Part shown: piece by piece, positions 35,569-43,801 of the stretch | How positions within the stretch are numbered: the first letter of the stretch is position 1 | How the letters are laid out: each line of letters starts with the position of its first letter | Assembly (NCBI RefSeq): GCF_003752415.1 | Contig: NZ_RKHG01000001.1 | Location: 2,108,001-2,172,000, forward strand | Length of the DNA: 64,000 bases | DNA from: Luteococcus japonicus | GTDB taxonomy: Bacteria > Actinomycetota > Actinomycetes > Propionibacteriales > Propionibacteriaceae | Direction: 5' to 3' | Translations under genes and position numbers: made by a program | Notes under the pieces: generated by a model | What the model was told of the DNA's origin: nothing | Database searches by the model: none | What the model saw: only the letters and a program-made list of their open reading frames with translations

Positions 35569-35591
35569 GTTTCCAGTTCTTGCCGGCGGTG

Positions 35592-36929
35592 TCAGCGGGG
35601 AAGACGACGAGCGCGCACCGCTGCCCGGGCGAGGATGGCGAGCACCACCAGCGCTCCCAGGGCCTTGGCCCACAGGGGATCGGCGATGAAGAGCAGCACC
35701 ATGGCGGCCAGTACCGGGGCCAGCTCGCGCACGCTCCACACCACATAGCCACCGAAGCTGGGCATCGGGCGACCCTGGGACTCCGCGACCGAGCGGACCA
35801 TGAAGTTGGGTCCATTGCCGATGTAGGTCATCGCCCCGCACAGCACGCTGCCCAGGCTGATGGCCACCAGGTAGAACTCCGGGACGCCTGCGACGCGGGG
35901 GTCACCCGGCAGCTGGCTGGCCAGCTCGAAGAAGGTGGCATAGGTGGGAGCATTGTCCAGCACCGAGGACAGGCCGCCGGAGAAGAGGAAGAAGGTGATC
36001 TCGTTCAGCGGCAGCTTCGGGGCCATCGAGTCCAGGTACTGCAGGGCGGTGATCATGGTGGTGAAGATGCCCAGGAAGATGGCCGCCACCTCCAGGATGG
36101 GCGCCCAGCTGAATTCGTTTCGCGTGAAACGCACCTCCTTGGTGGACGTGATCCACGAGCCGGCGGCACAGCCGATCATGGCGAGCTCGCGCCACGGCGT
36201 CGGGAGGAAGGCCACGGAGCAGACCACACCGGCCAGCCAGACGAAGTTCACCGCACCCATCAGCTTCAGCGGGGTGATGTCGCTGGCGTCGCGGCTCAGG
36301 TGGTCGGCATCCTCGCGGGCCAGCATCGAGCGGTCCAGGCAGTAGTAGGAGACCAGCAGCAGGATGTTCACGAAGAGCCATTCTGGGAAGAGGGTGAAGG
36401 TCCAGGTGAAGGGAACCCCACGCAGCATGCCCAGGAAGAGCGGCGGATCACCCAGCGGCGTCAGCAGGCCACCGCAGTTGGCCACCACGAAGATGGCGTA
36501 GATGACCGTGTGGGCGGCGTGCTGGCGCTCCCGGTTGGTGTTGAGGATGGGGCGGATCAGCAGCATCGCGGCCCCCGTCGTGCCGATGATCGAGGCCAGC
36601 ACCGCACCCACGGACAGGAAGATCGTGTTGTTGCGGGGGCTCGCCTTGATGTCACCGGCCAGGTGGATGCCGCCGGAGATGATGAACAACGAGCCGAGCA
36701 GGCAGATGAAGCTGGCGTACTCGTGCAGGGCGTGGGTGACGAGGTGGTGGTGACCGCTGAGCCAGACCCAGGCCGCCACCGGCACCCCCAGCAGCAGGGC
36801 GACGGCCAACTGGGTGCGCGGCTTCTCCCAGTGGTGTGCCAGCGAGGGCACCAGCGGTGCGATGGCGATGCTCAACAGCATCACGATGAAGGGGATGATG
36901 GCCCACCAGGAAACCTGCATGGGGGCCAT
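35592..36929 (-). CDS. NhaD-like sodium:proton antiporter (ion transporter superfamily)
   Basis: A 445-residue membrane protein with about 11-12 hydrophobic segments. Re-entrant-loop-like motifs are VVANCGGLLTPLGDPPLFLG and, in the second half, GGLSSVLDNAPTYATFFELA. This pattern fits the NhaD/CitMHS-related antiporters. ATG 36929 is used; an upstream extension of 32 codons lacks membrane character. Sodium specificity is assumed from the family. Confidence 0.8.
   Translation of the reverse strand: MAPMQVSWWAIIPFIVMLLSIAIAPLVPSLAHHWEKPRTQLAVALLLGVPVAAWVWLSGHHHLVTHALHEYASFICLLGSLFIISGGIHLAGDIKASPRNNTIFLSVGAVLASIIGTTGAAMLLIRPILNTNRERQHAAHTVIYAIFVVANCGGLLTPLGDPPLFLGMLRGVPFTWTFTLFPEWLFVNILLLVSYYCLDRSMLAREDADHLSRDASDITPLKLMGAVNFVWLAGVVCSVAFLPTPWRELAMIGCAAGSWITSTKEVRFTRNEFSWAPILEVAAIFLGIFTTMITALQYLDSMAPKLPLNEITFFLFSGGLSSVLDNAPTYATFFELASQLPGDPRVAGVPEFYLVAISLGSVLCGAMTYIGNGPNFMVRSVAESQGRPMPSFGGYVVWSVRELAPVLAAMVLLFIADPLWAKALGALVVLAILARAAVRARRLPR
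36116..36131. promoter_or_regulatory. near-parS sequence inside a CDS
   Basis: CGTTTCGCGTGAAACG is a perfect palindrome except at the centre: it differs from parS site 3 by one base (CGCGTG for CACGTG). It lies 26 kb from the parS cluster, within the antiporter gene. Confidence 0.4.
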
Positions 36930-36982
36930 GCTCTCAGACGACCACCGCGTGCGGAGGAGCGGACTGGCAACCGTGACGGACG

Positions 36983-37912
36983 TCAGGCGGAGCGGGTGGC
37001 GCCGATCGTCGCGGCGATCACACACCCCATGGCGAGCAGATCCGTCGCGCTCAAGGCCTCACGGAGCACCAGGAAGGCCATCAGTGCAGCCACCGCCGGC
37101 TCCGCGCTCATCAGGATCCCGAAGACCCGCGGTGGGATGGACTTCAGGGCGCGCATCTCCAGGGAGTAGGGAATGACGGAGCTGAGCAGGCCCACGCCGG
37201 CGCCGGCCAGCAGGACATCGAGGCGCCACAGCGTCGCGCCACCCTGCAGAATGCCGGGCACCGCCAACACCACCGCGCCAAAGGTGCAGGCGAAGGTCAG
37301 GGCATCGAGCCCCGGCCAGCTGCGGCCCGCCCTCGCGGTGGTGACGATGTAGCCGCCCCAACAGGCGCCGGCGGCCAGGGCGAAGGCCACTCCGACCGGG
37401 TCCAGGCTGGTGGGGGTGACGCCGAGCAGGGCGACACCGGCCAGGGCCAGCAGCGCCCAGACCACGTCGCGGGCCCGGCGGCTGCCCACCACGGAGACCG
37501 TGAGCGGGCCCAGGAATTCCAGGGTGACGGCGATCCCCAGCGGGAGGCGGTAGAAGGCCTCGTAGATGCACCAGTTCATCCCCACCAGGCACAGGGCATA
37601 GGCGATGCCGTCGGGCCAGGACCGCGGGGTGCGGTTGGTCGGGGTGCTGGCGGTCGGGGTGCTGGCGGCCGGGGTGCGGGCGGCTGGGGTGCGGGCGGCT
37701 GGGGTGCGGCGGGCACGCCGGATGCTCCAGATCACGAGCAGTGCCGCGCTGGCCGAGGCCAACCGCAGCCAGGTCATCGACGTCGGGGTGACCTGCCCGA
37801 AGACCGTCTTCGCGATCGCCGCGCCGAACTGCACCGACGCGATGGCCGCGAGCACCAGCCACAGGGTGCGGTTGGCCTGCGCGCGCTGAGTGGTGGAGGC
37901 GGGGTGTGTCAC
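36983..37912 (-). CDS. EamA/DMT family transporter, RhtA-like
   Basis: A 309-residue transporter with ten predicted transmembrane helices in two EamA halves. NWCIYEAFYRLPLGIAVTLE and AEPAVAALMAFLVLRE are typical of RhtA-like amino-acid/metabolite exporters. A cytosolic loop after the second helix contains five-residue repeats (RTPAA, STPTA) encoded by 15-bp DNA repeats at about 37636-37710. Confidence 0.85.
   Translation of the reverse strand: MTHPASTTQRAQANRTLWLVLAAIASVQFGAAIAKTVFGQVTPTSMTWLRLASASAALLVIWSIRRARRTPAARTPAARTPAASTPTASTPTNRTPRSWPDGIAYALCLVGMNWCIYEAFYRLPLGIAVTLEFLGPLTVSVVGSRRARDVVWALLALAGVALLGVTPTSLDPVGVAFALAAGACWGGYIVTTARAGRSWPGLDALTFACTFGAVVLAVPGILQGGATLWRLDVLLAGAGVGLLSSVIPYSLEMRALKSIPPRVFGILMSAEPAVAALMAFLVLREALSATDLLAMGCVIAATIGATRSA
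37636..37710. repeat. 15-bp tandem repeat, five units
   Basis: Five units close to CGGCTGGGGTGCGGG, in frame in the EamA transporter gene, encoding R/S-T-P-A/T-A repeats in a cytosolic loop. Confidence 0.85.
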
Positions 37913-37958
37913 GGCCCCACCTTGTCACAGGCGCCTGATTCGCACGTCGCCACAGCTG

Positions 37959-37996
37959 TTCGACGTCGCTGACCTCGCGAGGGCCGCGACGTCGAA
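37959..37996. promoter_or_regulatory. 11-bp perfect dyad upstream of the EamA gene
   Basis: TTCGACGTCGC (37959-37969) and GCGACGTCGAA (37986-37996), with further CGACGT copies around 38004 and 38037. The gene-free stretch 37913-38278 otherwise shows nothing recognisable. It lies about 50-85 bp upstream of the minus-strand EamA start and may be its operator. Confidence 0.45.
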
Positions 37997-38278
37997 TAGG
38001 TATCGCGACGTGGGGTGGGCCTGTGCCGGTCATGCTGCGACGTGAGTCTCCAGTCAGTGGCCGAGGTGGCCCGGGCCCCGGTGCGGCAGGTGACTCCGAG
38101 CGTGGCCCGGCACCTAGGTCCTGACCCCATCCCTGCGAGCGTTGCCCGTTGACGCGCCATGACGGTCAGCATGATTGCGGTGGCAAGGGGCATTGTCTGA
38201 GGGTGGGCTTCCTGAGGTGCCCGACGCGCAACTCTCGCAGGGGTTCGTGGCGCACACCCGGCGCCAGCGGCCCGCGGG

Positions 38279-38641
38279 TCAGGTCAGCTGTGACGTGACG
38301 GCCTCGCGGATGGCCTCATCCGGAGAGCCCAGGGCCCGGGCGCGGGCGACGAAGTCCTCGGCCAGTGCGTCGAGGGGATCCGGGGACGTGGTGGAGGCGG
38401 TGCCCGTGACGCGCGTGCCCGCTCCTCGCCCGGTGGACACCAGGCCCGCCTGCTCCAGCTCCTTGTAGGCGCGGGCCACCGTCCCCGTGGCCACCCCCAG
38501 GTCCCGGGCCAACTGGCGCACCGGCGGGATCCGGGTCCCCGTGGCCAGTTGGCCCGTGACGATCGCCGTCGCGATCTGGGCGCGCAGCTGTTCGTAGGGG
38601 GGTGTCGGGTCTTCGTCGCGGATCCGGATGGCGAGGCTCAT
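38279..38641 (-). CDS. GntR family regulator, YtrA type
   Basis: A 120-residue regulator: an N-terminal GntR winged helix (PPYEQLRAQIATAIVTGQL, then PPVRQLARDLGVATGTVARA) and only a short helical C-terminus, the YtrA arrangement. The start overlaps the stop of the upstream membrane-protein gene (ATGA), so both come from one message that begins at the 39554-39620 operator region. Confidence 0.9.
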   Translation of the reverse strand: MSLAIRIRDEDPTPPYEQLRAQIATAIVTGQLATGTRIPPVRQLARDLGVATGTVARAYKELEQAGLVSTGRGAGTRVTGTASTTSPDPLDALAEDFVARARALGSPDEAIREAVTSQLT

Positions 38642-39528
38642 GGCCCCACCCGCCGGGGGCTTCCGGGCACCAGGATGATGGCGGCTGCCCAGGCCGCCAG
38701 GGCGAGCAGGGGCAGGCAGCCCCAGATGGCGACGGCCTGGGCCCACTGGTTCGCGACGTGGTTCATCGGGTCGTCGTGGTTGCCGGCGAAGAAGCCGATG
38801 CCCATGGACGCGGTGAACAGGCAGACCAGGGCGGACCCGAAGACCGCCCCGGACAGGCAGGCCGCCAGGGCAGTGCTACTGCGGCGGCGGGCATCGTCGT
38901 CCACCGCGACGATGACTGGGTCCGAGCCGTTGCGCGGCCGACGCCGGGCGGCGATGGCCCCGATGGAGGTGATGGCCGACAGCACGACCAGGGCGATGAC
39001 GAGGGGGACGGAGTAGTGGCTGCCAGGGAAGGGGGATCCGGCGCTGCTGTTGAGGCCGTCGGGGCTCTCCCAGTACCAGGCGGTGCCGGACGCGCTGCCG
39101 TGCCAGCCGGTGTTCTGGTGGTCGGCGCACCAGATGAGCAGTGCCACGAGCCCCATGGCTACCAGCGCGGTCCACAGCAGCAGGGCACGCGGCAGGTAGC
39201 GCTGGCCGGAGCGGTCTTCGAGGCCGGCGATCCCCGGGGTCTGGGCGGCGCGCCAGACGGCAAGTTCGGCGATCGTCAGGGCGGTGGCGATGCCCAACGC
39301 CAGCAGGGTTGGGGCCAGGTAGAAGCCGCGTCCCCGGTCAGTGGCGAAGACCGCGGCGCACAGGGCCGCACCCAGTACCAGGCCGAGCCAGCGGCCCCGG
39401 ATGGTGGTGCCGTCGAGGTTCGCCAGACCAGGGTTCTGCGTGGCGACCAGGCGGATCTGGCGGCTTCGGGCCAGTACGAAGGTCAGCAGGACTGCCAGGG
39501 GAAGGACCAGGAGAAGTGGGGCAACCAT
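38638..39528 (-). CDS. multi-spanning membrane protein, unknown (GntR partner)
   Basis: A 296-residue protein with about six transmembrane helices and an extracytoplasmic loop containing CADHQNTGWHG. It resembles DUF1648-like or other uncharacterised partners of YtrA-type regulators, but I cannot name the family. ATG 39528 is taken; upstream codons have no membrane character and would enter the operator. The gene is first in a two-gene unit with the GntR regulator. Confidence 0.7.
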   Translation of the reverse strand: MVAPLLLVLPLAVLLTFVLARSRQIRLVATQNPGLANLDGTTIRGRWLGLVLGAALCAAVFATDRGRGFYLAPTLLALGIATALTIAELAVWRAAQTPGIAGLEDRSGQRYLPRALLLWTALVAMGLVALLIWCADHQNTGWHGSASGTAWYWESPDGLNSSAGSPFPGSHYSVPLVIALVVLSAITSIGAIAARRRPRNGSDPVIVAVDDDARRRSSTALAACLSGAVFGSALVCLFTASMGIGFFAGNHDDPMNHVANQWAQAVAIWGCLPLLALAAWAAAIILVPGSPRRVGP

Positions 39529-39553
39529 GGGAAGACCTGTCTCTCGGCCCGAT

Positions 39554-39620
39554 CTTGTACCGGGTGATTGGTACAAGAATGCAAGTGGAAGCATCTTGTG
39601 TCAAGAGGTTGACACAAGAT
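39554..39620 (-). promoter_or_regulatory. GntR-type operator pair with embedded promoter
   Basis: Two dyads: CTTGTAC (39554-39560) with GTACAAG (39571-39577), and ATCTTGTGTCAA (39593-39604) with TTGACACAAGAT (39609-39620), the second perfect over 12 bp. On the minus strand TTGACA (39604-39599) and CATTCT (39581-39576) are 17 bp apart, a promoter lying between and over the dyads. Strongly suggests autorepression by the GntR protein. Confidence 0.7.
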
Positions 39621-39883
39621 CCCTGTGTTCCGATGTTCCGTCCGGACAGGTGTTTCGTTTGCCTGCTGGCCGCGACGTCGCGCCCCGGCTGGTTCGGTGC
39701 GCCGCTACCGGCTCGTGGCGACGGGTGTGCGGGGTGCCAGGAGCTGTCATGTAGCAACACTTCTGGGACACCGGGGTGCCAGGAGCGCCAGGTGGCGCGG
39801 AGTGCGTGGGGTGGCACAGGGTGCAGGAGGCGGCGCGACGTCCGGGGTCGAGGGTCGGGCAGAGCGCGTCGAGCAGCTTGGAC

Positions 39884-40001
39884 GCGTCGGTTTCCTGCGC
39901 CACGACGCGCTGGCACGGGAAACCGGCGCTTGGCGTGGAACTTCTCGTGCGCCACGGTGCGGAATCGTGCGCCAGGCCGCGTTGGCGCAGGAAACCGACG
40001 C
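39884..40001. repeat. 118-bp element with 19-bp inverted ends
   Basis: GCGTCGGTTTCCTGCGCCA (39884-39902) is perfectly complementary to TGGCGCAGGAAACCGACGC (39983-40001). A diverged direct copy TGGCACGGGAAACCGGCGC is at 39911-39929, with two weaker ones between. It lies in a 455-bp gene-free stretch (39621-40075) where no real coding frame could be supported. Confidence 0.8.
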
Positions 40002-40075
40002 CAGGGCTGTGCCGCGCGGGTGGTGCGACTCGTCGAATTCCGGGCGGGCACGGGCTGGGGCTCCGGTCAGAACGG

Positions 40076-40966
40076 TCAGGCTGTCGTCGAGCCGGAACCC
40101 CAACCGGAGACGGCACCTCGCACACCGGCGGCGTCCAGGGCATGCTTCGCCCGCTCGCGCAGCTCGCGCTGCACCCCCCACTGCTGGTTGGCAAGGCACT
40201 TCGCGGTCATCCGCAGGGTCATGGCGGTGCCCGTGATGGTCTCGACGCCCAGCACTTCGGGCGGGTCGATCAGGTCTGCGGCGTGGTCCTCGTCGGCGGC
40301 GAAGTCCGTGGCCACCCGTTCCAGCAACTCGATGGCGCGGCCCGCGTCCTCGGCGGGGTGGATCGGCAGGTCCACCGTCGCGATGCTCCACCCCTGGCTG
40401 ACATTGCCCACCTTGGTGATCTCGCCATTGCGCAGGTACCAGAGCATCCCGTTGGCATCGCGCACGCTGGTCACCCGCAGCCCGACATGCTCCACCGTGC
40501 CGGTCACCTCATTGACGGTGATCACGTCACCGACGCCGTACTGGTCCTCGACGGTCAGGAAGATGCCGCTGAGCACGTCCTTCACCAGACTCTGTGCGCC
40601 GAAGGCCAGCGCGACGCCACCCACGCCCGCCGAGGCCAGCACCGGCGCCAGGTCGATCCCGACATGGGACAGGACGGTCAACAGGGCGATCGTCGCGATC
40701 ACGAAGGTGGCGGCGCTGCCCACCACGGAGCCCATCGTCGCCGCCCGCTGCGCCTGCCGCTCGGACTGCATGCCCGTCGCCGAGGCCAGGATCTGCCCCG
40801 GCCGGCCCAACTTCTCAAGGTGTTGGCGCGCCCGGTCCGTCGTCATCCGCACCATCCTGCGGATGGCCACTTGGACCAACCACCGGCCCACCACGGCAAG
40901 CAGGAGGATGAACGCGATGGCCACGGCGGTCTCGGGCCACATGAAGACGAGGCTTTCCAGGAGCAT
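40076..40966 (-). CDS. mscS: small-conductance mechanosensitive channel MscS family
   Basis: A 296-residue channel that opens under membrane tension. Transmembrane helices are at about 10-35 and 85-110. The pore-lining helix ASAGVGGVALAFGAQSLVKD is followed by GIFLTVEDQYGVGDVI, the beginning of the cytosolic MscS beta domain. The start is ATG 40966. The gene lies divergent from the cobalamin riboswitch. Confidence 0.93.
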   Translation of the reverse strand: MLLESLVFMWPETAVAIAFILLLAVVGRWLVQVAIRRMVRMTTDRARQHLEKLGRPGQILASATGMQSERQAQRAATMGSVVGSAATFVIATIALLTVLSHVGIDLAPVLASAGVGGVALAFGAQSLVKDVLSGIFLTVEDQYGVGDVITVNEVTGTVEHVGLRVTSVRDANGMLWYLRNGEITKVGNVSQGWSIATVDLPIHPAEDAGRAIELLERVATDFAADEDHAADLIDPPEVLGVETITGTAMTLRMTAKCLANQQWGVQRELRERAKHALDAAGVRGAVSGWGSGSTTA

Positions 40967-41014
40967 GGACCCATTGTGGCGGTTGAAGCGACCGATCCGC
41001 CGCTGGCTAGACTG

Positions 41015-41115
41015 AACGGGCCCGTGGCACCAGGAACCCGGTTCGACTCCGGGGCGGTTCCGCCACTGTGACAGCGCTCCCAGCGCCCAGCCAGACACTG
41101 GACACGGGCAGATCC
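41015..41115 (+). promoter_or_regulatory. cobalamin (B12) riboswitch
   Basis: The leader of cobF has the conserved B12-element series: GGCACCAGGAACCCGGTTCG, GGGGCGGTTCCGCCACTGTG (ending 41070), and CCCAGCCAGACACTGG near 41086-41101. A possible promoter (TTGAAG 40983-40988, TAGACT 41008-41013) precedes it. Binding of adenosylcobalamin should reduce expression of cobF-cobK. Exact ends are approximate. Confidence 0.85.
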
Positions 41116-41155
41116 GACCACACGATGGGGCGAGAACCCCACAGGAGGAAGAGCG

Positions 41156-41929
41156 ATGAAGATCCGCATCCTGGGCATTGGCATGGGCCCCCAGCACGTC
41201 ACCGCGGAGGTGGCCCGCGCCATCGAGGGGACGGACTACCTCGTCGCCTACGACAAGCGCTCGACGGCGGGTGCCCGCGTCGGGGATGGCACCGACGAGT
41301 TGTTCGCCGTCCGCCAGCGCGTCGCCGACGTGTACGACAAGGAACTCGTCGCCATCCCGGATCCCGAGCGGGACCGGCAACCGGACGACTACAAGGCCGC
41401 CGTCGCGGCCTGGCACAAGGCCCGCCTCGATGCCCTCGAGTCCGTCCTGCTCCAGCGCGCGCCCGGGCTGGCCGACGGGGGGACCATTGGCTTCCTGGCA
41501 TGGGGTGACCCGGCCTTCTACGACTCGACCGTGCGGATCGTGACGGCAATCAGCGAGCGCACGGGCGCCGAGTGGGATGTGCTGCCGGGCGTGAGTGCCG
41601 TCCAACTGCTGGCGGCGAAGCACCGGATGAGCCTGCACCGCGTCGCGGAACCCGTCCACATCACCGCCGTCCGGCGCCTCCCGGAGGCCCTGGCCAGCGG
41701 CCAGCGCAACATCGTCGCGATGCTGGGCGAGGTGGACTGGTCCCAGCCCCCGATGGACGGTCTGGGCGAATGGCAGGTCCACTGGGGATCCAATCTGGGC
41801 GCCGTCGGCGAGCGGTTGGTCAGCGGGCGCCTCGACGACGTGCGAGAGGACATCATCCGGGCTCGTCAGGAGGCCTTCGACGAGGCCGGCTGGGTGATGG
41901 ACCTTTGCCTGCTGCAGGGCCCCAAGTGA
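41156..41929 (+). CDS. cobF: precorrin-6A synthase (deacetylating)
   Basis: A 257-residue SAM-dependent methyltransferase of the tetrapyrrole family. The N-terminus ILGIGMGPQHVTAEVARAIE, central AWGDPAFYDST and VLPGVSAVQLLAA are typical; the sequence fits CobF, which methylates C1 of precorrin-5 and removes acetate in the oxygen-dependent route. AGGAGG lies at 41143-41148. The stop overlaps the cobK start (GTGA). CobF's presence implies at least part of the aerobic pathway. Confidence 0.87.
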   Translation: MKIRILGIGMGPQHVTAEVARAIEGTDYLVAYDKRSTAGARVGDGTDELFAVRQRVADVYDKELVAIPDPERDRQPDDYKAAVAAWHKARLDALESVLLQRAPGLADGGTIGFLAWGDPAFYDSTVRIVTAISERTGAEWDVLPGVSAVQLLAAKHRMSLHRVAEPVHITAVRRLPEALASGQRNIVAMLGEVDWSQPPMDGLGEWQVHWGSNLGAVGERLVSGRLDDVREDIIRARQEAFDEAGWVMDLCLLQGPK

Positions 41930-42705
41930 CCCTTCGTCTCCTCATCCTGGGCGGCACCTCCGAAGGCCGGGAACTGGCGGCGGCCCTCGATGGCGAGGAC
42001 GGCCTGCACGTCGTCTCCTCGCTTGCCGGGGCGGTGCCCAGACCGCGGCTTCCGGTGGGGGAGGTGCGGATCGGTGGCTTCGGTGGGGTCGACGGGCTGC
42101 GACGGGAGTTGGCTGGCTTCGACGTCGTCGTCGACGCCACCCACCCCTTTGCCCAGGGCATGACCCGCAATGCGGCGCAGGCCTGCGCCATCCTGCTCCC
42201 CGACGGGCGCCGGATTCCGCTGCTGCGCTTGTCCCGGCCCGGCTGGCCAGCGGAGCCGGGATGGCATGTCGTGCCCGATCACGACGAGGCAGCCACGGCG
42301 GCGGCCGCGCTGGGCCGCCGCGTCTTCATCACCGTCGGCCGCAATGAACTGGCCCGCTACCTGCCCGCGCTGCGGGGACACCACGTCGTGGCACGGATGG
42401 TGCAGGCCCCCGACCTCGAGTTGCCGGACTGCTGGCAGATCCTGACGGCTCGGGGCCCGTTCACGGCCGACGACGAGCGCGCCCTGATGCGGCAGCACCG
42501 TACCGAGGTCCTGGTCACCAAGAACTCCGGCGGTGAACAGACCCGGGCGAAGATGCTCGTCGCACGGGAACTGGGAGTCGAGTGCGTCGTGGTGGACCGT
42601 CCCCCGTCGCCGCCCGGTGTGCCCAGCGTCGCCGACGTGGCCGAAGCCGTGGCCTGGGTGCGACGGGTGGCCGGTGGTTCACCGGTCACCGATCCGTCCA
42701 GCTGA
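41926..42705 (+). CDS. cobK: precorrin-6A reductase
   Basis: A 259-residue NADPH-dependent reductase acting directly after CobF. It has LLILGGTSEGRELAAAL at the N-terminus, DVVVDATHPFA, LTARGPF in the second half, and LVTKNSGG, all CobK/CbiJ hallmarks. GTG 41926 overlaps the cobF stop. No other cobalamin gene is in the window. Confidence 0.93.
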   Translation: MTLRLLILGGTSEGRELAAALDGEDGLHVVSSLAGAVPRPRLPVGEVRIGGFGGVDGLRRELAGFDVVVDATHPFAQGMTRNAAQACAILLPDGRRIPLLRLSRPGWPAEPGWHVVPDHDEAATAAAALGRRVFITVGRNELARYLPALRGHHVVARMVQAPDLELPDCWQILTARGPFTADDERALMRQHRTEVLVTKNSGGEQTRAKMLVARELGVECVVVDRPPSPPGVPSVADVAEAVAWVRRVAGGSPVTDPSS

Positions 42706-42761
42706 GCCGTGCGGTAATCACGGGTGGGAATCAATGGGGTGGCCAGACCGTTGTGCACCCC

Positions 42762-43760
42762 ATGACCGCAACCCGCCAGATTGTCCTTGCCAGCCGCCCC
42801 TCGGGCTGGCCCACCGCCGAGAACTTCCGTCTGGAGGAGGTCCAGCTGCCCGCGCTGCAGCCCGGGCAGGTGCTTGTGCGCAACACCGCCATGTCCGTGG
42901 ACCCGTACATGCGTGGCCGGATGAACGACGTGAAGTCCTATGTCCCGGCCTTCCAGCTGGACCAGCCGCTCGACGGGGGTGCCGTGGGTGAGGTCATCGA
43001 GTCCACCGCCGACGAGATTCCCGTCGGTACCCACGTGCTGCACGGTCTGGGTTGGCGGGAGCACGCGGTGCTGGACGCAGACAAGGCGCGCCCCGTGGAC
43101 GTCAGTGCCGTGGGGGACACCCCCTACCTGGGTGTGCTCGGCATGCCCGGACTCACCGCCTATGCCGGTCTGATGGCTGCTGCCGAGTTCACCAGCGGCG
43201 ATGCCGTCTTCGTCTCCGGTGCCGCCGGTGCCGTGGGCTCTCTGGTGGGGCAGATCGCGAAGCTGTCCGGCGCCTCCCGGGTGATCGGCAGCGCCGGAAG
43301 CCCGGAGAAGGTTGCCCGGCTGCTGGAGCTGGGCTTCGATGCGGCCTTCAACTACCGCGACGGGGACGTCGTGGGCCAGCTGGCCGCCGCCGCTCCCGAG
43401 GGCATCGACGTCTACTTCGACAATGTGGGTGGCGAGCACCTGGAGGCAGCCATCGGAGCCCTGAACGTCGACGGGCATGCGGCCTTGTGCGGCGCCATCG
43501 CGCAGTACAACTCCGACGACAAGCCCGCCGCCCCGCGCAACCTGGCGCTGGTGATCGGCAAGCGGTTGACCCTGCGCGGCTTCATCGTCGCCAAGTATGC
43601 GGATCTCGCCCCGGAATTCCAGCAGAAGATGACCGGTTGGTTGACCAGCGGCCAGATCAGCTTCGACGAGACCATCCGCGAGGGCCTGGACCAGGCGCCG
43701 CAGGCCTTCATCGACATGATGCGTGGTGCCAACACCGGCAAGATGGTGGTGCGTCTGTGA
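42762..43760 (+). CDS. zinc-independent NADP-dependent oxidoreductase (MDR superfamily)
   Basis: A 332-residue medium-chain dehydrogenase/reductase of the leukotriene B4 dehydrogenase/CurA group. Features are SVDPYMRGRMND near residue 45, GMPGLTAYAGL and the nucleotide-binding GAAGAVGSLVGQIAKL. No zinc ligands. Such enzymes reduce activated double bonds of enones. Its stop lies 3 bp from the left direct repeat of the defence island. Confidence 0.9.
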   Translation: MTATRQIVLASRPSGWPTAENFRLEEVQLPALQPGQVLVRNTAMSVDPYMRGRMNDVKSYVPAFQLDQPLDGGAVGEVIESTADEIPVGTHVLHGLGWREHAVLDADKARPVDVSAVGDTPYLGVLGMPGLTAYAGLMAAAEFTSGDAVFVSGAAGAVGSLVGQIAKLSGASRVIGSAGSPEKVARLLELGFDAAFNYRDGDVVGQLAAAAPEGIDVYFDNVGGEHLEAAIGALNVDGHAALCGAIAQYNSDDKPAAPRNLALVIGKRLTLRGFIVAKYADLAPEFQQKMTGWLTSGQISFDETIREGLDQAPQAFIDMMRGANTGKMVVRL

Positions 43761-43763
43761 GGC

Positions 43764-43790
43764 TCAGCCCAGGAAGCTCTTGATGATGGG
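43764..43790. repeat. left 27-bp direct repeat of the island (att-like)
   Basis: A perfect copy of 53404-53430. The shared 27 bases begin TCAGCCCAGGAAGCTCTTGA and end TGATGGG. In reverse complement it spells P-I-I-K-S-F-L-G-stop, the 3' end of the penicillin-binding protein gene at the other end of the island, but here it is attached to no such gene. Confidence 0.9.
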
Positions 43791-43801
43791 GTGACCTGGG
43801 C

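Noticed and set aside
39621-40075. Several overlapping frames of 100-240 codons
   Set aside because: They are arginine/proline-rich, overlap on both strands, cross the inverted-repeat element and show no family motif.
41041-41060. tRNA-like T-arm sequence GGTTCGACTCC
   Set aside because: It is part of the cobalamin riboswitch; there is no acceptor stem, anticodon arm or CCA around it.
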